Assembly (NCBI GenBank): GCA_041391125.1
Contig: JAWKON010000012.1
Location: forward strand, 106,826-170,825
Length of the DNA: 64,000 nt
From: JACKBC01 sp041391125
GTDB taxonomy: Bacteria; Chloroflexota; Anaerolineae; Caldilineales; Caldilineaceae
Direction of reading: 5' to 3'
Shown piece after piece: positions 8,218 through 17,190 of the stretch. The notes beneath the pieces were generated by a model, which did not search any database, was not told the DNA's origin, and saw nothing but the letters and a program-made list of their open reading frames with translations. Numbering within the stretch: position 1 is the first letter of the stretch; each line of letters opens with the position of its first letter. The position numbers and the translations under genes are program-made.

Positions 8218-9461
8218 ATGAGCGATCACAAAGCTGCTTACGAAATTTTGGCTGCCGACCTGGAAAACCAGGGGTTGGACGTTAACGCCATCAAAGAGGC
8301 GATCAAAAATCATCACATTGAAACGCCGAGTTGGGGCTATGCCAACAGCGGCAGCGCTTTAAAGCGTTTCCTGGCCCGGCGCGGCGACCACCACGCGTGA
8401 AAAGATGGACGACGCCGCCATGGGTCCACAAGATGACCGGCATTGCGCCCACCGTGGCCGTCCACATCCCGTGGGACAAGCCCGAAGATGGCGACTATGA
8501 CGCCTTCCGCCAATACGCCGAAGAGCAGGGCGTGCGCATCGGCGCTGTCAATCCCAACGTGTTTCAGGATGACCAGTACAAGCTGGGCTCCTTTGGCAAC
8601 CCGGACAGCGGCGTGCAGGAGCAGGCGCTGGATCACATGCTCGAATGCTGCGAGATCATGACCAAAACCAACAGCGACATTCTGAGCCTTTGGTTTGCCG
8701 ATGGCACCAATTATGCTGGGCAGGACAATCTGCGCGCCCGCAAGCGTCGCTTTGAGCAGGCGCTGGCCACTACATATCAAAATCTGCCGGCGGGCGGACG
8801 CATGTTGGTCGAATACAAATTTTTCGAGCCCGCTTTTTACAGCACCGACGTGCCGGATTGGGGGACGGCCTACGCCTGGTGTCTAAAGCTAGGCGAACAG
8901 GCGCAGGTGCTGGTAGACTTGGGCCACCATGCCCAGGGCGTCAACATTGAGCAGATTGTGGCCTTTTTGCTGGATGAGGGGCGGCTGGGCGGCTTCCACT
9001 TTAACAACCGCAAATATGCCGATGACGATCTGATCGTGGGCAGCGTCAACCCGTACGAGCTTTTCCTTATATATAATGAATTGAACAGCGCCGCCTTTGG
9101 CCAGGATGAGCCGGCCCGCACCACGGCCCAAAACATTGCCTACATGATCGACCAGTGCCACAACATTGAGGGCAAGATCGCTCCCATGATCCAGTCGGTG
9201 CTCAACTGCCAGGAGGCATTTGCCAAATCCATGCTGGTGAATCAAAAAGCGCTGGCCGATGCCCAAACTGCCGGTGAAGTGCTGGCCGCCCACAACCTGC
9301 TCAACAGCGCCTATCGCACCGATGTGCGCCCGCTACTGGCCCAGGTGCGGGCGGAAATGGGAACGCCCGCCGACCCCATTGCGGCCTACAAAGCCAGTGG
9401 CTACGAAGAGCAGATTCGCGCGGTGCGCGGCGTGAAAGCTTCCAGCGGCGGATTCCAATAA
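8218..9461 (+). CDS. rhaI: L-rhamnose isomerase (RhaI type), frameshifted near the 5' end
   Basis: Converts L-rhamnose to L-rhamnulose. The sequence follows the Bacillus/Pseudomonas stutzeri RhaI-type isomerase: an N-terminal SWGYANSG, then RFKAFPGP, VHKMTGIAPTVAVHIPWDK, MLVEYKFFEPAFYSTDVPDWG (metal-binding Glu), LVDLGHHAQGVNIEQI (metal Asp and His) and GFHFNNRKYADDDLIVGSV. AAGGAA lies before ATG 8218. Three short indels between about 8350 and 8440 move the reading through all three frames before it settles at VHKMTG; the rest (about 340 residues) is intact. The restored length of about 415 residues is near the family norm. It lies between the nucleotidyltransferase and the aldolase/dehydrogenase. 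Confidence 0.9.
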
Positions 9462-9494
9462 TACAATCCTGATAGCCCGGCAGATTTAAAGAAT

Positions 9495-9546
9495 CGCCAC
9501 AAAAGGCACAAAATCTTCATTTCTGTGCCTTTTGTGTTTTTGTGGC
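9495..9546 (+). terminator. Hairpin with T tract between rhaI and rhaD
   Basis: CACAAAAGGCACA (9498) and TGTGCCTTTTGTG (9524) are 13-base perfect arms followed by TTTTT. It resembles an intrinsic terminator or attenuator inside the operon, and also resembles the other intergenic hairpins of this window. Confidence 0.6.
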
Positions 9547-9577
9547 TATTATAAATATAAATTGAGCGGAGAAATAA

Positions 9578-11641
9578 ATGCCTCAAAATCTTTGGGATGA
9601 AGCAGAAGCACGTCTAAATCCGGCGCTGGATGGGCTGGTCTATCGCAGCAATTTGCTGGGCCGCGACCGCGCCGTGGTCAATATTTATGGCGGCAACACC
9701 AGCGTCAAACTCAACGAAAAGGACCATTTGGGCCGCGATGTCAAAGTGCTGTGGGTCAAAGGCTCGGGCAGCGATGTGGCCACCATTGCCGAAAAGGGCT
9801 TTGCCGGACTGCGGCTGCTGGAAATCCTGCCGCTCATGCAGCGCGCCGCCATGAGCGACGAGGAGATGGTCGAATATCTTTCGCACTGCACCCATGCGCT
9901 GGGCCGGCCGCGCCAATCCATCGAGACGCTGCTGCACGCCTTTACGCCCGCCGACCACGTGGACCACACGCATCCCGATGCCGTGATCAGCCTGGCCTGC
10001 GCCGAGGGCGGGCAGGAGCTTTGCCGCCAACTGTGGGGCGAGCGCATGGTTTGGGTGGACTACATTCGGCCCGGCTTTACGCTGAGCAAGTGGATTGGCG
10101 AAGGCATTCGCGCCAATGAGAAAGCCGATCTGGTCGTCATGGGCAAACACGGGCTGGTGACCTGGGGCGATGATGCGCGCAGCTGCTACGATCAAAGCAT
10201 CCGCGTGATTCAGGAGGCCGAGGACTTTATCGAGAGCAGGCGCAACGGGCGCCAGATTTTCGCCGGCGCCGCGGTGGCCACCATGGAAGCCGCCCAGCGC
10301 CACGAGGTGTTGGGCCGCGTGCTGCCCCATTTGCGCGGGCTGGTCAGCGCGCAGCGACCGGCTATTTTGTCATACGACGACAGCGCCGACGTGCTCGATT
10401 TTGTCAATAGTGCGGGCAGCGCCGAGCTATCGCAGGTGGGCGCGGCTTGCCCCGATCATCTGGTGCATACCAAGCGGCAGCCGCTCTTTGTAGATTGGAC
10501 GCCGGCGCGCGGCGTCGATGCGCTGCTGGAAACGTTGACCGGCGCCGTGGCCGCTTTTGGCCAGGATTATCAAGCCTATTTTGACCGCTGCAGCCAGCCC
10601 GGCGACCAGATTCGCGACCCGTATCCGCGCGTAGTGTTGATTCCCGGCCTGGGCATGATCAACACGGGCGCCGATGCGCAGGCGGCAGACGTAAGCCGCC
10701 AGCTTTATCACCGCGCCATCAACGTGGCGGGCGGCAGCCAGGCGGTGAGCCGCTTTGTGAGCTTGACCGAGCAGGAGGCGTTTGACGTTGAATATTGGCC
10801 GCTGGAATTATACAAGTTGAGCCTGAAGCCGCCGCCCAAAGAGATGGAGGGGCGCGTGGCCGTGGTTACCGGCGGCGCTTCTGGCATTGGCCGCGCCATT
10901 GCGCAGCGGCTGGCCCAAGATGGCGCGCACGTGGCCATTTTGGACATTAATTTGGAAGGCGCACAGCAGGTGGCCGAAGGCTTGGTCAAAAAGCATGGTT
11001 ACCAGCGGGCCATTGCGCTGCACTGCAACGTGACCGACGAAGCCGCGGTGCAGGAAGCGTTCCGGCAGGTCACGCTGGCCTATGGCGGGGCGGATGTGGT
11101 GGTGAGCAACGCCGGCATTGCCTTTGCCGCGCCCATCGAGGAGACCACGCTGGCCGACTGGAATCGCACCATGTCGATTTTGGGTACCGGCTATTTCTTG
11201 ATCAGCCGCACGGCGGTCGACCTGTGGAAAAAGCAGCAGATGGGCGGCAGCTTGATTTACATTGCCAGCAAGAACAGCGTCTTTGCCGGACGCAACGCTG
11301 CGGCCTACAGCGCGGTCAAAGCGGCGGAGCTGCACATGGCGCGCTGTCTGGCCGAAGAGGGCGGCGCCTTTGGCATCCGCGTCAATTCGGTGTTGCCGGA
11401 TGCTGTGTTGCAGGGCAGCGGCATTTGGGAAGGCGGCTGGCGGGCGGCGCGGGCGGCCAGCTCTGGCATCAAGCCGGAAGAGTTGGATGATTATTATCGC
11501 AAACGCACCACACTGCGCGTCAATGTGTACCCGGCAGATATTGCCGAAGCGGTCAGCTTTTTGGCCGGTCCGCGGGCGGCCAAAACCACCGGTGGCGCCT
11601 TGACGGTGGATGGCGGCGTGGCGGGCGCCTATTTGCGCTAG
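9578..11641 (+). CDS. rhaD: Bifunctional rhamnulose-1-phosphate aldolase / lactaldehyde dehydrogenase-type SDR
   Basis: Single chain of 687 residues, the normal length for the RhaD aldolase-ADH fusion. Residues 1-400 form a class II aldolase domain (DHVDHTHPDAV supplies metal His ligands; a later GKHGLVTWG segment). Residues about 425-687 form a short-chain dehydrogenase with VTGGASGIGRAIA, SNAGIAFA, the catalytic YSAVK and a C-terminal TGGALTVDGG. The aldolase splits rhamnulose 1-phosphate into dihydroxyacetone phosphate and lactaldehyde, and the SDR half oxidises or reduces the lactaldehyde. GGAG precedes the ATG. It is the last gene of the operon and a terminator follows at 11685. Confidence 0.95.
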   Translation: MPQNLWDEAEARLNPALDGLVYRSNLLGRDRAVVNIYGGNTSVKLNEKDHLGRDVKVLWVKGSGSDVATIAEKGFAGLRLLEILPLMQRAAMSDEEMVEYLSHCTHALGRPRQSIETLLHAFTPADHVDHTHPDAVISLACAEGGQELCRQLWGERMVWVDYIRPGFTLSKWIGEGIRANEKADLVVMGKHGLVTWGDDARSCYDQSIRVIQEAEDFIESRRNGRQIFAGAAVATMEAAQRHEVLGRVLPHLRGLVSAQRPAILSYDDSADVLDFVNSAGSAELSQVGAACPDHLVHTKRQPLFVDWTPARGVDALLETLTGAVAAFGQDYQAYFDRCSQPGDQIRDPYPRVVLIPGLGMINTGADAQAADVSRQLYHRAINVAGGSQAVSRFVSLTEQEAFDVEYWPLELYKLSLKPPPKEMEGRVAVVTGGASGIGRAIAQRLAQDGAHVAILDINLEGAQQVAEGLVKKHGYQRAIALHCNVTDEAAVQEAFRQVTLAYGGADVVVSNAGIAFAAPIEETTLADWNRTMSILGTGYFLISRTAVDLWKKQQMGGSLIYIASKNSVFAGRNAAAYSAVKAAELHMARCLAEEGGAFGIRVNSVLPDAVLQGSGIWEGGWRAARAASSGIKPEELDDYYRKRTTLRVNVYPADIAEAVSFLAGPRAAKTTGGALTVDGGVAGAYLR

Positions 11642-11684
11642 ATATAGTTACGGTTTTTATTTGAACTTTCGCTCAATGAGACTT

Positions 11685-11721
11685 AAGGGAGACGCGGTCA
11701 AAGCCGGGTCTCCCTTTTTAT
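11685..11721 (+). terminator. Rho-independent terminator of the rhamnose operon
   Basis: AAGGGAGAC (11685) and GTCTCCCTT (11708) form a 9-base stem with a 14-base loop, directly followed by TTTTTA. It lies 44 bases after the rhaD stop. Confidence 0.85.
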
Positions 11722-11837
11722 TTTGGCTGCGCTTGCGGCTATAAAATGCTCACCGTATGGAAGAAGTATAAATATCGTATAGGTTTTTAAGTCCCAGCTA
11801 GTACTTTAGTCCTACTCACATTCTACGGCATATGCGG

Positions 11838-11843
11838 TATAAT
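11838..11843 (+). promoter_or_regulatory. Possible promoter -10 for the GAF/HD protein
   Basis: A perfect TATAAT about 85 bases before the ATG at 11929; no convincing TTGACA-like -35 is seen. The gap 11722-11928 is AT-rich compared with its neighbours and otherwise shows nothing recognisable. Confidence 0.4.
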
Positions 11844-11928
11844 AAGCTCAGTTCTTATGTGACAGTCCCATTCTGCTCCGTATATAAGAAACTCTATTTT
11901 AGCAATCATACAGTAAAGACCAGGATTT

Positions 11929-13881
11929 ATGTCTCTATTTGAACGCATTTCAGATCAGGTGCATTCAATTGAATTACGGCTGAATTCATTACGTCGGGAG
12001 TTGGACCACGCTCGGCTATCGGCTGCCGCGTTGGATGCTGCCTTGGGTGAAGTCGATTCTTCGGCCAAAGAGCTTACCCGCTGCATTAGCCATCTTAACC
12101 TCTTTCATGAAATCCTGATGCAGTTGGATTGTGATGGACTGACGCTTAAGGAAGCCATTGCGCGGGCGCTGCAATCCATTTGGCAAAAAGTGCCGTTGAG
12201 TTATGCCGTCCTTATTTTGGGCGAGGCGGAACTGGGTCCCTATTATTATCAGGAAATGCATGGGGTTGAAAAGCCGTGGGAATATTTGGGGAAGGAATGT
12301 CCTTTTCCGCTGTCCGGTGTGTTGGCCCAAACGCTGTTGCGCAAGTCCGATCCCACGGCGCCTGATCATCTGTGCATAAACGATATTCGCGCCCAAAAAC
12401 GTCCCACTGTTGATGAGTTTCCGTGGATGCCCCGGCATGGCTCCATGTTGATTCTGCCGCTGCGGCTCAATAATTACAGTTTGGCTAAAGGCGTTCTTGT
12501 GGTGGGGCGCAGCGTGCAAGATGGCTTTGCCGACGCGCAGATGCGGCACGAGTTTGAAGATGTGGCCAAGAATCTGGCGCATCTCATCTATTATGCGCAG
12601 ATGCGCCATGAATTAACCCGGCAGACCGAGCAATTGGTCAATGTGCAGTTGGCGACGCGTGAAATTGCGCGGGCGCAAAGCGTGGACGACGTGCTGCAGA
12701 TTCTGACGCGTAAAATTGGTGAAGTGATCAGCGATGTCGATGTAGAAGTCTATTTGCGCAGCGTGGAAGCCATCTATGATTCGCACATTGACCCGAATGA
12801 GCCTGAATTGTATTTATACGAAAACAATAGCTATCTCGAACAGCCGCTCTCTGGGCAGCTCCGGCAAATGTTTGCCTGGACCATGCGCGTGGGGGAGCCG
12901 GTTTTCTACTATCCGACCCGACTGGATGCCGAGCCGGAGCATGCTTATTACAGCATTTCGGGGCCGGCTATGGTGGTGCCAATTGTGGGGAAAGAGTATA
13001 CCTTTGGCGTTATCCAGGTGTTGGCGCGTAATGAAGCGCGCTTGCTAGATGAAACCGACACGCTTGTGATGCGTTCCATCGCCAACACCGTTGCCGTGGC
13101 GCTGAAAAGCGTGGATCTGGATTTGGGCAAAACACAATCGCAAATTAGTTCGCTGCAAACCCTGATTACGTTGGCGGAAGAGCAGACTGGTCTGTTTGTG
13201 GGACACAGCCAGCGCGTGGCGCACAATGCCAGCCTGATTGCGCGCCGGGTGGGGGTGGATGACAAAATGTGGTCGCAGATTCGGGCCGCCGCCGCGCTGC
13301 ACAATGTGAGTATCCTGATTAGCCCGCTCGCCGGACGCAACCGCGGGGCAATGGAAAGCCTGGATAATGTACAGCATCAGACTGCGTTGAGTAGTTCATT
13401 GCTGCGTCAAATGCGATTTGAGCCCGCCATTATTCACCTGGTTGAAATGGCGGCCCATCCATATGGTTTGCACGAAATGCTTACTCCATCAGAAGTACAC
13501 GTTTTGTCAGAGCATGCTCATTATTTTACCAATGACGCCTTTTTTCGTAATGGTGCGGACAGCACAGAACGCGCATATAGTGCAACCTATGCAATCAATA
13601 CACATCGCAACCCTAGCCGCTTAAATCAACTCTTTGTCTTCCAAAATTCAGCCCAGTTAGGCGCTCAGATTATTCAGCTTGCCGATGCATTTGACACCTG
13701 GCTTTGTTCAGCTACCAACCGCCAAATTTACTCTCTCGAAACCCAACTTCAATATCTTGATTCGCAAGCAGGCGTAACGCACGAGCCCCACTTAATTGCA
13801 CTTCTCCAATCGCTCCTCAAAGAGGAACAGATTGCATTACCCAAGCGAGCCCAAAAGCAACCGGTGCTTCTGCGCGTCTGA
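11929..13881 (+). CDS. Tandem GAF protein with degenerate HD-GYP-like domain
   Basis: Cytoplasmic protein of 650 residues. The N-terminal 45 residues look like a coiled coil. Two GAF-like regions follow (about 60-215 and 245-395), joined by a helix, and then an HD-type helical domain (about 415-610). The last begins like a real HD-GYP phosphodiesterase (FVGHSQRVAHNASLIARRVG, His426), but the hallmark HD pair is His458-Asn459 (AALHNVSIL instead of LHDIGK), and the HHE..GYP region reads AAHPYGLHEML. It therefore probably lacks c-di-GMP hydrolysis and may be a sensor or scaffold. This is inferred from motifs. The gene is monocistronic and ends at a bidirectional hairpin. Confidence 0.75.
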   Translation: MSLFERISDQVHSIELRLNSLRRELDHARLSAAALDAALGEVDSSAKELTRCISHLNLFHEILMQLDCDGLTLKEAIARALQSIWQKVPLSYAVLILGEAELGPYYYQEMHGVEKPWEYLGKECPFPLSGVLAQTLLRKSDPTAPDHLCINDIRAQKRPTVDEFPWMPRHGSMLILPLRLNNYSLAKGVLVVGRSVQDGFADAQMRHEFEDVAKNLAHLIYYAQMRHELTRQTEQLVNVQLATREIARAQSVDDVLQILTRKIGEVISDVDVEVYLRSVEAIYDSHIDPNEPELYLYENNSYLEQPLSGQLRQMFAWTMRVGEPVFYYPTRLDAEPEHAYYSISGPAMVVPIVGKEYTFGVIQVLARNEARLLDETDTLVMRSIANTVAVALKSVDLDLGKTQSQISSLQTLITLAEEQTGLFVGHSQRVAHNASLIARRVGVDDKMWSQIRAAAALHNVSILISPLAGRNRGAMESLDNVQHQTALSSSLLRQMRFEPAIIHLVEMAAHPYGLHEMLTPSEVHVLSEHAHYFTNDAFFRNGADSTERAYSATYAINTHRNPSRLNQLFVFQNSAQLGAQIIQLADAFDTWLCSATNRQIYSLETQLQYLDSQAGVTHEPHLIALLQSLLKEEQIALPKRAQKQPVLLRV

Positions 13882-13909
13882 AATGTATAAGTCAAAACAC
13901 GACACAAAA

Positions 13910-13943
13910 TAAAGAGGAAGCAAGATTCACTTGCTCCCTCTTT
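13910..13943. terminator. Bidirectional terminator hairpin between convergent genes
   Basis: AAAGAGGAAGCAAG (13911) faces CTTGCTCCCTCTTT (13930) with a 5-base loop and one mismatch; A/T runs flank both sides. It sits between the GAF/HD gene (+) and the small gene at 14001 (-). Confidence 0.8.
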
Positions 13944-14000
13944 GACCATCCACGATATTCGCAGCGATTCAATAAGACTTGGCCCTGCCTCTTTTTACCG

Positions 14001-14339
14001 CTACATCTGAAAGCGCCCGGAATCAGTCACCACTTTTTGGGTATAATTAATCACATACGCCTGCAACTTGCTCTGCAAGCGTTTCCAGCTTTCATTCTGC
14101 ATCACCTCTAGCAGCCGCTCGCGGCTATCCACAACCACGCTGGCATACATTTGCGGCCCTTCTCCATACATGGTATACAGAATTTCTGTGGGCTCAATGC
14201 CGAGCTTCATCAGGCGCGGCGCAAACTCGCGCACCATAAATTCAGAGAAATCTTGTTCCCTGCCAATTTTAATGTCCCATTGCATCAACAGCTTGACCAT
14301 GAAATTCGGGCCTGTCCTTTCATCCACATAATTTAACAA
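14001..14339 (-). CDS. Small protein, possible dimeric alpha/beta-barrel (NIPSNAP-like)
   Basis: Unrecognised protein of 112 residues from ATG 14339, or 99 from the internal ATG (MVKLLMQWDIKIG). The pattern of short strands and helices (MQWDIKIGREQDFSEFMVRE, ILYTMYGEGPQMYASVVV, WKRLQSKLQAYVIN) is what ferredoxin-like ABM/NIPSNAP domains show, but no catalytic residue stands out. No clear ribosome site precedes either start. It is divergent from the next gene with only 35 bases between them. Confidence 0.6.
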   Translation of the reverse strand: MLNYVDERTGPNFMVKLLMQWDIKIGREQDFSEFMVREFAPRLMKLGIEPTEILYTMYGEGPQMYASVVVDSRERLLEVMQNESWKRLQSKLQAYVINYTQKVVTDSGRFQM

Positions 14340-14374
14340 GGAGCTATTCGGCCTTTTGCCAGAATATTCTCACA

Positions 14375-16561
14375 ATGCCAAGATACCAGATGCACCCCAG
14401 AATTGCAACTTCCCATCAGCGGTTGCAAAGCAGATGTTCGCTGCAATCTCATGCTTCTCTTATCCGGTTAATTGCAGCCGTTGTGGCCCTATGGCTGGCG
14501 TATACGCCGGTCGTTGCCGCTGGGGATCCAGCGTTGGAAACGGCCGCACAGACGCCAGCGGACATGCCGCAGTATGTGCTCACCCCCATTGAATCGACCG
14601 CCATTGAACTGCAAGCCCACACGGTCGACTATCGCCTATTTATCACAGCAGAGGGGCAGCTCCAACTGGCAGTGAACGCCCAATATCGCCTCTTCAATCC
14701 CGGCGCCGAGGCCATTACGCAACTGGTGCAGCTGCGAAATGTGGCTCCGGCTAACGGCGCCCCAAACCCACCACCCGCCGATCTGGCGCTGCTGTTGGAT
14801 GAGCAGCTGCTATCGCTGCAACCGGCGGCTGACGCCAGCTACACCACGCTGATCGGTTTAGCCGCCGACGGGCGCAGCACCGTGCGCGTGCAGTATACCC
14901 TGTTGCTGGCGGAGCAGGCGCTGCCTCTTTTGCGCTACAGCGTAGCCCACATGCCGCAGTGGCCGGGCGCCGCCAGCCTGCGCGTCACCATTACGCTGCC
15001 CGAATCGCTGTCCGCCGACCAGTGGCTGCGGATTGAACCGGCGGGCTGGACATTCACGCCTTCAGATAATGCCCGCGAGCCGGCCGTGCAGTGGCTGCGC
15101 GAGCCCGGTTTCCCCGAGCAGACTTTTGTTTTGCAATTTATCAATCCTGCCGTAAACGCGCAATTGCGGGCCGCCCAACAGACCGCCCAGAGTGCGCCAT
15201 CTGCGGCGACCCGGGGGGAGGTGGCCCGACTCTACCAGCAGATTTACAGCGATCCAGCCATCAACAATACCGGTGATTCCGGCGAAATTGGCGTGCGCGA
15301 GCGTTTTTACGCCCAGGCGTTGGCCGCCTATTTGGACGGCATCGACTCTGCACCGGGCGGCGGTTCCGCCGAGGTCGGCGCCTTGCACGCCGGGCTGGCT
15401 GCGCTTTACCGCAGCCGTGTGGTCGGCGGCGCCCAGGATGAGCAGTATGTTTCGCTCATGGTGGCCGAGATTGACCGCGCGCTCGACACGCTGGCCCCCG
15501 ATGCCCGCCAGCGCCCCGAGCTGCTCCGCTGGCGGCTGGAAGGGCTCTATACGCTCTTTCAACAGGCGCGCAACCGGCAAGATTGGAGCGGCGCCCTGAC
15601 GCTGCTCGATCAGCTGCAAAGCCAGTTGAGCACCGGCGCCGCCGCGGACGGCCGCTTGACAGCAGCCGATCTGGAGAGCGAGCGCCAGGCCATCCGCGTG
15701 CAGCAGGCGCTGGCAGTGCTGGCCAAAGGGGAGACGGATGCCGCCATTGCGCTGGCCGGCCCCGATATTCAAAACGCGGCATTGGCGCCGGCGCCGGACC
15801 TGCAAAGCCTCTTTGCCAATTGGCAGATCAGCAGCACCTTGACTGCCGAAAGCACAACCGTGGATGTGCTGGCCTTCCCTGCCGCCGGACAGGCAGCCGC
15901 CGCCCGCAACGCGCTGCAAAATATTATTACGCGCTGGCAAACCGTTTCCACGGACCACACGATTCAGCTGGATGACGAACCCAATCCCGCGTCCAACGAG
16001 CCGCTGCATTTCCGCATAGCGTCAACGGCCAACACTTCGCATCTGCCGCTGGTGCAGGCGCTGCCCGACAATGCCAACTGGGCGCTCTTGCGGGCGCTGC
16101 TCACCCAGCTCAACCCGGCCATTGAAAGCAGCGGCCTCTTTCTGCGGCGCCACACCGAGATGAGCCAGCCGCTGGATCTGCGCAGCGTGGGCGACCATTG
16201 GAACGCCCTGGCGGCCAATCTAAGCCAGCAAGCTACTGCCTTCGAGGCCGAGGCCACGCGATTAAGCGGCGAAGGTATTGCCAAAGATGGCGCGGCGCTG
16301 CAGGCGCAAATTCAGGGGGTGAACTATCACAATGCGGCCCAGGTGTGGCGTGCGCTATTGCGCAACAGCCGCGTCACCGTGATTTTGCAGGCCGGCGGCG
16401 GGTCCCCCACCGCGCGCGCCTGGCTGACCACGGTGGATGCGCCGCCCCAATTGTTTAAGCTACAGGCGCAAACAATCAACCCGCTGCGCTTGTTGGGCCT
16501 TGTGCTCGCGGTTGTGTTGGTGATTTTGGGCTTGTCGGGGCTGCTGTGGTGGCTGTTGTAA
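14375..16561 (+). CDS. Large secreted protein with C-terminal membrane anchor, unknown function
   Basis: Unrecognised protein of 728 residues. A long basic N-terminus leads into a signal peptide (LIRLIAAVVALWLAYTPVVAAG), with the likely cut after VVAAG. The exported part is Ala/Gln/Leu-rich. It starts with a beta-rich region (about 60-260) and continues with a helical, TPR-like region (about 280-480), then a mixed region to about 700. A single C-terminal helix (LLGLVLAVVLVILGLSGLLWWLL) anchors it with no cytoplasmic tail. No ribosome site is well placed for ATG 14375, so the start could lie slightly downstream. Probably an envelope protein. Confidence 0.75.
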   Translation: MPRYQMHPRIATSHQRLQSRCSLQSHASLIRLIAAVVALWLAYTPVVAAGDPALETAAQTPADMPQYVLTPIESTAIELQAHTVDYRLFITAEGQLQLAVNAQYRLFNPGAEAITQLVQLRNVAPANGAPNPPPADLALLLDEQLLSLQPAADASYTTLIGLAADGRSTVRVQYTLLLAEQALPLLRYSVAHMPQWPGAASLRVTITLPESLSADQWLRIEPAGWTFTPSDNAREPAVQWLREPGFPEQTFVLQFINPAVNAQLRAAQQTAQSAPSAATRGEVARLYQQIYSDPAINNTGDSGEIGVRERFYAQALAAYLDGIDSAPGGGSAEVGALHAGLAALYRSRVVGGAQDEQYVSLMVAEIDRALDTLAPDARQRPELLRWRLEGLYTLFQQARNRQDWSGALTLLDQLQSQLSTGAAADGRLTAADLESERQAIRVQQALAVLAKGETDAAIALAGPDIQNAALAPAPDLQSLFANWQISSTLTAESTTVDVLAFPAAGQAAAARNALQNIITRWQTVSTDHTIQLDDEPNPASNEPLHFRIASTANTSHLPLVQALPDNANWALLRALLTQLNPAIESSGLFLRRHTEMSQPLDLRSVGDHWNALAANLSQQATAFEAEATRLSGEGIAKDGAALQAQIQGVNYHNAAQVWRALLRNSRVTVILQAGGGSPTARAWLTTVDAPPQLFKLQAQTINPLRLLGLVLAVVLVILGLSGLLWWLL

Positions 16562-16602
16562 ATGGTGCGAAAAGCGTGGATTTTTTGCACAGATTTGCGT
16601 TT

Positions 16603-16631
16603 TTGACGAAAAAAGTGCATGTGCGTATAAT
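16603..16631 (+). promoter_or_regulatory. Strong sigma-70-type promoter of the cold-shock gene
   Basis: TTGACG (16603-16608), a 17-base spacer, then a perfect TATAAT (16626-16631). It predicts a start near 16638 and a leader of about 135 bases. Confidence 0.9.
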
Positions 16632-16637
16632 AGCGAT

Positions 16638-16774
16638 TGTCAGACGCTGTAGGTTTTATGTGTAAACATGGCGCGCTTTTGGGCTTACTGGGTCTGAGAG
16701 TCGCGCTTTTTTTATACCTGAAACCTACGTTGGCGTCATAGTCAATGCGTTCATAGGAGTAAGGAGGTTTCTTT
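16638..16774 (+). promoter_or_regulatory. Long structured 5' leader of the cold-shock gene
   Basis: The leader can fold on a long-range stem: GACGC (16643-16647) with GCGTC (16733-16737) and GTAGGTTT (16649-16656) with AAACCTAC (16721-16728). These enclose about 64 bases that hold two direct TCGCGCTTTT-like words. The ribosome site AAGGAGG (16761-16767) is left outside, 7 bases from the ATG. Long leaders of cspA-type genes are known to act as thermosensors; that role here is inference. Confidence 0.65.
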
Positions 16775-16990
16775 ATGGGAGAGCGCAAGATAGGTACGGT
16801 TAAGTGGTTTAATGATCGAAAGGGCTATGGTTTCATTGCTCAGGAGAATGGGAACGATGTATTCGTACATTATTCCGCGGTGTTGGGCGATGGATACAAG
16901 AGTCTGATCGAGGGACAGCGTGTAGAATTCACCATTGAAGAAGGACCCAAAGGACCCGCCGCAGCTGCTGTACAGAAGCTGGGGCAATAA
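16775..16990 (+). CDS. cspA: Cold-shock protein (CspA family)
   Basis: Single OB-fold cold-shock domain of 71 residues, the usual length. Both RNA-binding motifs are present: RNP1 KGYGFIAQ (about residues 16-23) and RNP2 DVFVHY (about 29-34), along with the starting GTVKWFNDRKG. It binds single-stranded RNA or DNA as an RNA chaperone in the cytoplasm. It is preceded by a strong promoter and long leader and followed by an intrinsic terminator, so it is a single-gene unit. Confidence 0.97.
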   Translation: MGERKIGTVKWFNDRKGYGFIAQENGNDVFVHYSAVLGDGYKSLIEGQRVEFTIEEGPKGPAAAAVQKLGQ

Positions 16991-17032
16991 AGTAGGATCT
17001 GCACCACGTAGTAGCTAAACCACAATCACCAA

Positions 17033-17073
17033 GGGGGGAAAGACAGGAGAATTTTCTGGACTTTCCCTTTTTT
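17033..17073 (+). terminator. Rho-independent terminator after the cold-shock gene
   Basis: GGGAAAG (17036) pairs with CTTTCCC (17061), with an inner CAG/CTG extension, followed by TTTTTT at 17068. Confidence 0.85.
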
Positions 17074-17119
17074 AATTCCCGCTCTTCCTCTTTATTCCGA
17101 TGCGTGTTATAGAAAATAA

Positions 17120-17183
17120 GGTACCTACCAACCCGTTCCCTGAGCTTGTCGAAGGGAACACCAGCCTTCGACAAGCTCAGGCC
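17120..17183. repeat. Inverted repeat, family C, copy 2
   Basis: GTACCTACCAACCCGTTCCC leads into GAGCTTGTCGAAGG and CCTTCGACAAGCTC. It matches copy 1 (2344) over about 60 bases. It lies directly behind the GH4 gene on the opposite strand. Confidence 0.85.
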
Positions 17184-17190
17184 ACAAAGG

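Noticed and set aside
8331..8440. Alternative N-terminus of rhamnose isomerase in another frame
   Set aside because: The conserved isomerase blocks lie in three frames in turn; short indels explain this better than a novel start.
16671..16716. Terminator or attenuator within the cold-shock leader (CGCGCTTTT ... CGCGCTTTTTTT)
   Set aside because: The two GC-rich words are direct, not inverted, repeats, so they do not form a stem together.
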